A stretch of 64,000 nt of DNA from contig JAPFFF010000055.1 of the NCBI GenBank assembly GCA_039105265.1, forward strand, positions 124,001 to 188,000, given 5' to 3'. Positions 60,001 through 64,000 of the stretch are shown here, in pieces. Numbering within the stretch: the first letter of the stretch is position 1; each line of letters begins with the position of its first letter. Below the pieces are notes generated by a model. It was not told the DNA's origin. It saw only the letters and a list, made by a program, of their open reading frames with translations, and did no database searches. Both the position numbers and the translations under genes were made by a program. The stretch is from Tritrichomonas musculus. Lineage: Eukaryota > Parabasalia > Tritrichomonadida > Tritrichomonadidae.

Positions 60001-61624
60001 CAAAACTAACAGTGGACAAACACTTTTACATGCTGCATTCGATGGTTGGTTTATTAACCTCGAATTGGTCAAATATCTTATCAGTCTTAACCAAATCGAT
60101 TTGAATTCTATCGCCACTGGAAGAAGAGGATACAAGGGCACTGTTCTTCATTATGCTTGCTCGAAATCAAATTATGAAGGCGTCAAATTACTCACATCTC
60201 AGGAAGATCTCAATGTTGAGTTATTGGATGAATCAGGAAACAATGCATTACATATTTCATGTAAAGAAGGAGATCTTGAGATAGTTAAGCATCTTGTATC
60301 ATTAAAGAAGATTGATTTGAAAGCAGTCAATAACGAAAAGAAAAATTACTTGCATTTGGCCTGTGAGTCAGGTAAATTAAATGTTGTCAAATATTTGGTT
60401 GGCCTGAAGAAGATCGACTACAAAGCAGTTGATGAAGAAGACAAGACAATATTGGCCTATGCCTTTGAATCAGGAAATCTCGATCTCGTCAAATATGTTG
60501 TTTCATTGAAAGGCATCGATTTGAAGGCTGTTGACAGTTCACAAAAGACTTTGTTGCATGTTGCTTGTGGAACCGGACAACTTGATCTAGTTAAGCTTCT
60601 CATTGACACCAAGCAAATCAAGAATGACGCCAAAGACGACCGAGGACAAACAATGCTGTTTTCAGCATGTGATAATGACGATCTCGATCTTGTTAAATAT
60701 GTCGTTTCACTTGATGGAATCGATGTCAAAGAGAAAGACAATGAAGAAAAGACAGTTCTCCATCATGTTTGCTATGATGGAAAACTCGAATTCGTCAAAT
60801 ATTTCGTTGGTCTTAAAAAGTTAGATATCAACGATAAAGATGAAGACGGAAATACACCTTTGTATTATGCATTGAGCAACAATGACATCGAATTAGTCAA
60901 ATATCTCGTTGGCGTGAAAGGAATTGACATCAGTATCAAGAATAATGACGAAAAATCCATTTTGCATAAAGCTTGTGAAGACTGCGATTTGGAAATTGTC
61001 AAGTTTTTGATCGAAAAAGGAAAGTTCGACCTCACTGACATTTCTAAAGATAAAAAGACTTTGTTGCATCAAGCAGTACGAAACTCAAAGATAGATTTAA
61101 TCAAATATCTCGTCGGTCTTAACAAAATTGACGTCACTGCAAAAGATGACGATGGAAACAATATCCTTCATTATGTTTTCAAAGCTTGGTCGTTTGATTT
61201 GGAAATCGCTGAATATTTGATTTCTCTCAAAAAGTTCAATGTCAATGAGCCAGGTCGAAATAAAAGAACAATATTCTTATATGCTTGTGATGCAAGTGAT
61301 TTAGATGCTATTAAATACGTCGTCAGTTTGAAAGGAGTCGATTTCAAGGCAAAAGACGATGATGGAAATAATGGGTTGCATTTGGCTTGTAATAATCAAA
61401 ACTTCGACATGGTCAAGTATCTTGTCTCTCTTAAAGCAATCGACCTCGATGATAAAAATGATGATGGTAAGACACCTCTCGATTTGGTAAAGAAAGAAGA
61501 GAAAAATAGCGACGATGACAATAGTAATGATGAAGAAGAAGATGAGGCATTTGGCTTTGATGATAGCGATGATAATGAAAACGCCGATAAACTTAAAATA
61601 TACGAGTTCTTATCAAACCTATAA
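54068..61624 (+). CDS. Protein kinase fused to about 60 ankyrin repeats
   Basis: A 2518-residue protein. Residues 15-300 are a complete, apparently active kinase domain: glycine loop GEGSYG (23-28), Lys45 in YAAKIA, HRDLKPGN (149-156), DFG (169-171), APE (197-199) and DVYAYGMM. The sequence fits TKL-type or Ser/Thr kinases (HRDLKPGN). After a linker with acidic and Ser-rich stretches, residues about 405-2470 are ankyrin repeats of about 34 residues with the pattern LHYACxSGNLELVKYLISLxxIDVxAKD, roughly 60 copies. The tail is acidic (DDDNSNDEEEDEAFGFDDSDD). There is no signal peptide or membrane helix. Long ankyrin arrays, some on kinases, are a hallmark of trichomonads; this would be a cytosolic signalling protein whose repeats bind partners. 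The ATG at 54068 opens the frame, and no intron is seen. Confidence 0.95.
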   Translation: MTVTLDDAFFELDDYKLVGDPVGEGSYGKVYIVEKKSDKKTYAAKIASAKSVEKGKGQRLFMRETMLMKMMKHPAIVRFYGLNFNSFSNHDLFQPTIIMEYLKNGSLEKILIDETKGLSNHEWTMHKKYISLLGVAHAMNYLHQHNILHRDLKPGNILMDDDFYPRVSDFGLSRTLGDNQAIDLSKTAGVGTPKYMAPELLQGEKRYTFSVDVYAYGMMAYEIVTGTEPYSKPKVPLTYKILYDNVTKGIKPTFTDDIHQGLRLLIEDCLSLNPMERPTFEEVYDKLSKNLEFSGIQEDDLDEVKEYIEKLEDPENYDTVKSSESAQNEDEVGEKIIEIASSINPNSSTIQLSNSSILGSLSGSRNIFVLDQKDADKKLQKERQSYVDVIKRFIPKITHINLKDKKGNTYLHQVCQTGDIGLVKTFLEKESIDITAKNNAGQNILHNAVQSENLELLKYLISLDKLEVQNKDENKATLLHYAAELGNLEMVKYLISLDKIELTAKDSNERSVLHYACKSGNKDLVEYLISLGKLDVKAKDKDKTSILHYGCQSGNLQLVKYLIDLKQLKLTSKDKNRKNCLHFACEKESLPLVEYLVSLKEIDVTAKDSEEKNVLHYACKFETSKVAKFFISLNKLNLSAKDKDKNTLLHIAAEAGNKDLVDYLISTHQIDINSKNKDGETILHLSCKSGNLDLVEFLLKENQLDIKAHDNQDRTVLHFATQSKNVDLLKYLVNLGQVNVRAYDKNDKETILHYACRTDKLDLVKYIVSLDQIDVTVKNEQNRTLLHHACDEGNLDLAQYLVSLNKIEIGAIDKSQNTVLHLACESGNFALVKFLVDFNAVDIESTNRRDENLLHCAVKSGSIELVKYLVKMKKININACGGLGDQTCLQIACKNNNMEIVRYFVKHLKADLTINDSRNSNVLFYACAAGNLELFKYLQSKGKFDLKWKNDRGENVLHLACKSGKFELVDYIIKQKQVNIQDKDEYGGTVLHFATESGNLDLVKYLLSFKQIDFNSKNGYKETTFLHDICEIGDLDIVKRIISLNRVNLNSLDSSGETIIHHACKSENLDLVKHLLSLNIIKLTSKDVESKTLLHSAVESGDISIVKHIVSLGKIGINTLDSDYKTPLHYACENGNYEIAEYLLSLPGIKVNIQDSNNETPLHCACKSEDLELVKLLLDQKETDISLTGDDNKTVLHYVCDDGNLELAKFLASKHEFDYNARDSDSKTLLHYACNSGNIELVKYLMKKDGINPNAKDNNVKTILHYAVESGNFELIKYLTSLKIFDINSKDDDGEAILHYLCESGNLDIIKYIHSLGEADFDIRDKYGKTVLHYAVDSENLELVKFLIEHDLVDLLAKDKDEETVLHVASESASKLPILQYLITLKKFDINEKNDSGRTPFFNSVYYQNMQMVKYLLTLPEVDITIQDSSGNNVIHSACNDGNFALVQLLMSQKKKIDLKQVNSDKETPLHLACTNKNLDLIKYLCDKKNKIDLNAVNDSGENALHIACEKGNFEIVKYLISLDKINLTHKNDDKETILHKACYSGNLELVKYLVQLKKFDLNAQGNYKRTPMYYAIYSEKLPLIKYFSTLKGVNLKAKDDDNKTFLHQAADLSEPETITTYLMSLKKIPIGAKDKENKTILHYAIRNGNLNFIKNLCKREEFDITGTDTEGLNILHIVCDQSSANVDVIRYIISLKKIDINAKTKEGKTALSYLCDNGSNLQAIKYFSELKGVDHTVVDEDGETLLHIAVARNELPVIKYLISLNKIKITATDKKGRTILHVACEEGQLQLVRYLISLDKLDVGAVDKDGKTILHYACDNYCNYFEIIQYIISLQKVDLGAKDKEEKTILFNLVEKGNLDLVTSVINSYQFDFEDTDEENKNILHYAVESENLELVQYIMCIGQINVNEKDEDGATILHRACEKGNLDMVQYFVQTNEFDLNDQDNEGKSVLYYAIKSRNSMLAKYLIEQDDVDLTVKTNSGQTLLHAAFDGWFINLELVKYLISLNQIDLNSIATGRRGYKGTVLHYACSKSNYEGVKLLTSQEDLNVELLDESGNNALHISCKEGDLEIVKHLVSLKKIDLKAVNNEKKNYLHLACESGKLNVVKYLVGLKKIDYKAVDEEDKTILAYAFESGNLDLVKYVVSLKGIDLKAVDSSQKTLLHVACGTGQLDLVKLLIDTKQIKNDAKDDRGQTMLFSACDNDDLDLVKYVVSLDGIDVKEKDNEEKTVLHHVCYDGKLEFVKYFVGLKKLDINDKDEDGNTPLYYALSNNDIELVKYLVGVKGIDISIKNNDEKSILHKACEDCDLEIVKFLIEKGKFDLTDISKDKKTLLHQAVRNSKIDLIKYLVGLNKIDVTAKDDDGNNILHYVFKAWSFDLEIAEYLISLKKFNVNEPGRNKRTIFLYACDASDLDAIKYVVSLKGVDFKAKDDDGNNGLHLACNNQNFDMVKYLVSLKAIDLDDKNDDGKTPLDLVKKEEKNSDDDNSNDEEEDEAFGFDDSDDNENADKLKIYEFLSNL

Positions 61625-62130
61625 AAGCTTATTTTTTAATTAATTTGCTAATTAAAAAAATTTTTATTTTAATAGTTTTTTGTATCTTCAGTGTTTTAGT
61701 TTGTAATGATCTGATTGAAAATTCAATTGCTCTATTTCAAAATTGCATAATATTTTTATTTCATAAATTTCATTATTCTTGAATTCGCAATATTTTTATG
61801 TTTTCTATTCATTGATTATTTAATTTAAATATATTTTTTTTTATCTACATAAAAATACTTGATTTTCAAATATAATAATAATACTAAAGATATTTTAAAG
61901 AAATGTAAAAACATCAATTGAAATGATTTCGCAAAGAGAAGGTTTGGATAATTCAGAATTGATCAGTTTGATATTAACTTGTTTTGGTTATTTGGGAGAT
62001 AAATGAAAAATCATTCAAAAATGCACGATAAAATTTCTTCAAAACTTTTTCAGAATTTATATTGATTATTCAAAAACTTTTTGATAAACTCTTCAATTTT
62101 GATTTATTTAATATTTGCTCAAATAAACAA
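61625..62130. other. Spacer before the membrane-protein gene
   Basis: AT-rich sequence of about 500 bp after the kinase-ankyrin stop. The frame of the downstream gene stays open back to 62062, but only with a TTG, so I exclude that part. No element recognised. Confidence 0.5.
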
Positions 62131-63594
62131 ATGCTACAGCTCGTTTTTTTGCTTTCTCTAAATAAAATAAATGTTCAGGTTAATGGACCATATGGTGTGC
62201 ATTCATCATTAAAATTTGGTTTTGCTAAAAATGGTCATTATTACCTTAATCTGTCAAGACCTTCAGCTCCAATGGTTTTTGGTCTTGCATCAAAATCTGA
62301 AATCAGAGATAATTCAATTTTAAATTTTGATTATAGTCCAAGACCAAACTTTTGTTTAGGAAGAAATCCATTAGCTCAAATTCAGCAATTTGTTAATACA
62401 AATGAAACAGCTACTTTAAGTGGTATTATACCAAAGAAAGGTGTTTATACGCCCTTTTACTATGCATGTGACAATAGATATACTTTTACAGTATTCGCTG
62501 ACTTTATGAATGGAAATAGTCACCTTGATAATCGAATGTATCCAGCAACAATTTATACACCTATTTTTATTGGATTATTTGGTATCTTATTTATCTTGTG
62601 GTTAGTCAATTGGTTTACACATTTTACATTGGAAATCAAAATTCACTATTTTTTAACAACATGCTTCACTTTTGCTGTTATCATGCGCGGTCTCTATTAT
62701 GGCTATCTTTTAGATTTGAAAAAAACAGGATTTATTTCAAATGGAATTTATTATTCATATTACATAATTGATGGAGTTAATACCTTATTTTTACTTATTA
62801 CTCTGATATTTGCAGCTCGAGGGTGGTATATTATTACTAAGAAAATTGATTTCAAAAAGCTTATTCTTCCATTAATATTTTCATTGTTATTTGTCGTTTT
62901 CAATCTTCTTCTTACCTTCCTTAGTCTTGGATTTTATGACTTTGTGATCGCACTTGTTGCTCTTATCTGCTTAGGTGTTTATGTATTTTATTTAACCAGA
63001 TTTATCAATGAAAGCCTCTTTAAGATTACAGCTCATATACTTGTTATCAAAAACGAAGGAATTGATCCAAAATCAACGCCAGTTTATCAAAAATACAAGA
63101 TGTTTAAATTATATTTCAAAGCTCTTATTGTTTATTGCGTTTGTGTAATTATTCAACTTATTGTTGAATGTTTTGCAGATGATATTACATGGCTTAACCA
63201 TTTATTAAGTGATATTTCAGCAATTATTTTAGCGTGCTTCCTCTTTTACATTTTCATGCTTAGACAAAAGAGGTATAACGGCTATCTTATCATTGAAGAA
63301 GGAGATGTTGAGGAATGTTCTCAAAATGATATTCAAAACTTCCAAAATGAAGGTGTTGAAGGCGCTGAAGGTGTCGAATGGGATATCAACTCCCCTCTGC
63401 CACCTGCTCCAGTAATTATTGGTTACGGAAGTGGAAGTATTCCACAAAATAAAGAAGCAACTGCTGCAAATAATGAATATAGTTTGGATAACTTGGATAA
63501 TAATCATCAAGAGCAACCTGCAGCTGAACCAAAAGATAACAAAGAAGAACCAAAAAATCCCTATGAAAACCCAATAACTGTGCAGCAAACATAA
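62131..63594 (+). CDS. Seven-helix GOST/GPR180-like membrane protein
   Basis: A 487-residue membrane protein. I place the start at ATG 62131, not at the upstream TTG 62062, because this gives a signal peptide (MLQLVFLLSLNKINVQVNG). An extracellular or luminal domain follows to about residue 135. Seven hydrophobic helices follow between about residues 145 and 375, including PIFIGLFGILFILWLVNWF, the loop EIKIHYFLTTCFTFAVIMRG, LFLLITLIFAARGWYII and LILPLIFSLLFVVFNLLL. A lumenal beta domain followed by seven helices with an 'IHYFLT' loop fits the GOST family (GPR180, TMEM145 and lung-7TM proteins), which act in secretory-pathway trafficking or as orphan receptors. The tail is cytosolic, acidic and Pro/Asn-rich. 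Another 7TM receptor class is possible. Confidence 0.7.
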   Translation: MLQLVFLLSLNKINVQVNGPYGVHSSLKFGFAKNGHYYLNLSRPSAPMVFGLASKSEIRDNSILNFDYSPRPNFCLGRNPLAQIQQFVNTNETATLSGIIPKKGVYTPFYYACDNRYTFTVFADFMNGNSHLDNRMYPATIYTPIFIGLFGILFILWLVNWFTHFTLEIKIHYFLTTCFTFAVIMRGLYYGYLLDLKKTGFISNGIYYSYYIIDGVNTLFLLITLIFAARGWYIITKKIDFKKLILPLIFSLLFVVFNLLLTFLSLGFYDFVIALVALICLGVYVFYLTRFINESLFKITAHILVIKNEGIDPKSTPVYQKYKMFKLYFKALIVYCVCVIIQLIVECFADDITWLNHLLSDISAIILACFLFYIFMLRQKRYNGYLIIEEGDVEECSQNDIQNFQNEGVEGAEGVEWDINSPLPPAPVIIGYGSGSIPQNKEATAANNEYSLDNLDNNHQEQPAAEPKDNKEEPKNPYENPITVQQT

Positions 63595-63767
63595 TTTTTA
63601 TTTAATACTCTTTTGTTGATTGTTTGATCTTTCTTTTCTTTCCTTAATTTAACTAAATAATTAAAGTATAAAAAAAAAATTTTTTTCTCTTATGATTGAA
63701 AACATCAAAATGACATCAAAATTTTTTCAGATTTTCTTTATTCAAAAAATATATATATAACAATAAT

Positions 63768-64000
63768 CTAAAAAGGTACAGGGCTTTCTTCTTCAAAAGT
63801 ACGTAGCATTTCAAGTATATCAGATGATGTATCTAAATTCAACTCAGCTGCATTGTCAATCTGTCTCGTATAGCAAATTGGACAGAAATCATTTTCGATC
63901 ATTTTCTCATAATCTAATTGACTAAACAAAGCGCCACAACACTTACAAGATCGAATATTTTCTTCATTTCCATTAAACCAAAATTGATCTGGAACAGCAG
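63768..64000 (-). CDS. 3' end of a gene with a CxxC...CxxC zinc motif (partial)
   Basis: The minus strand has an open frame from the window edge to a TAG at 63768-63770, giving the last 77 residues of a protein. They read VPDQFWFNGNEENIRSCKCCGALF, then DFCPICYTRQID, and end in an acidic tail (EEESPVPF). The pairs CKCCG and CPICY look like a zinc ribbon or treble-clef finger. The N-terminus is outside the window, so the family is unknown. It converges with the 7TM gene with about 170 bp between them. No ATG begins the visible part, so this gene is easily missed. Confidence 0.7.
   Translation of the reverse strand, partial: AVPDQFWFNGNEENIRSCKCCGALFSQLDYEKMIENDFCPICYTRQIDNAAELNLDTSSDILEMLRTFEEESPVPF

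Noticed and set aside
62062-62130. Upstream extension of the 7TM protein
   Set aside because: It starts at TTG; the in-frame ATG at 62131 gives a normal signal peptide, so the extension is not part of the gene.
1-64000. CRISPR arrays, rRNA and tRNA genes, spliceosomal introns
   Set aside because: No spaced direct-repeat array, no conserved rRNA stretch, no convincing tRNA B-box, and no trichomonad-type intron 3' motif (CTAAC near ACACAG) was seen by eye. A tRNAscan or covariance-model search would be decisive.

Overview
The window looks like nuclear DNA of a trichomonad (parabasalid), most likely Tritrichomonas or a close relative. The evidence is a very AT-rich sequence, long coding frames that appear intronless, small spacers between genes on alternating strands, a protein kinase fused to dozens of 34-residue ankyrin repeats, coiled-coil proteins of a trichomonad kind, and a belt of decayed DNA transposons. 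The organism call is an inference from gene content; no rRNA or other direct marker is present, and I saw no tRNA gene.

Positions 1 to about 7,500 form an accessory block with no intact gene. It holds a hAT transposon whose right terminus is clear at 3499, a relic of another DDE-type transposase that the hAT element appears to have entered, a broken fossil of a CRESS-DNA-virus-type Rep gene, an unrecognised coding fragment, and a decayed pogo/Tc1-mariner transposase. Several unusual inverted repeats lie here.

Positions 7,585 to 64,000 are a gene-dense housekeeping block. In order: a 1216-residue acidic coiled-coil protein; the RNA polymerase III subunit RPC8 (+); a Rab-type GTPase (+); a GCN5-type histone acetyltransferase with bromodomain (-); an exportin-T-like tRNA exporter (-); an unrecognised 375-residue protein (+); a FYVE-finger protein (-); a coiled-coil protein with UVR motifs (+); the CCR4-NOT scaffold NOT1 (+); a 3036-residue protein with nine near-identical 174-residue repeats (-); a CPSF6-like RNA-binding protein with a huge Asp-Arg tail (+); a possible SAPS-like protein (-); a HEATR5/Laa1-like HEAT protein (+); a small helical protein (-); the 2518-residue kinase-ankyrin protein (+); a seven-helix GOST/GPR180-like membrane protein (+); and the 3' end of a zinc-finger gene (-) that leaves the window.

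The genes are not an operon or one pathway. They are a mix of gene expression (Pol III, GCN5, tRNA export, CCR4-NOT, 3'-end processing), membrane traffic (Rab, FYVE, HEATR5-like) and lineage-specific repeat proteins. The most unusual items are the 174-residue repeat array with a higher-order A-B pattern, a 30-bp minisatellite that keeps an open decapeptide frame, paired palindromes about 65 bp upstream of two start codons, GC-rich 3' portions inside otherwise AT-rich genes, and the nested transposon/virus-fossil belt.
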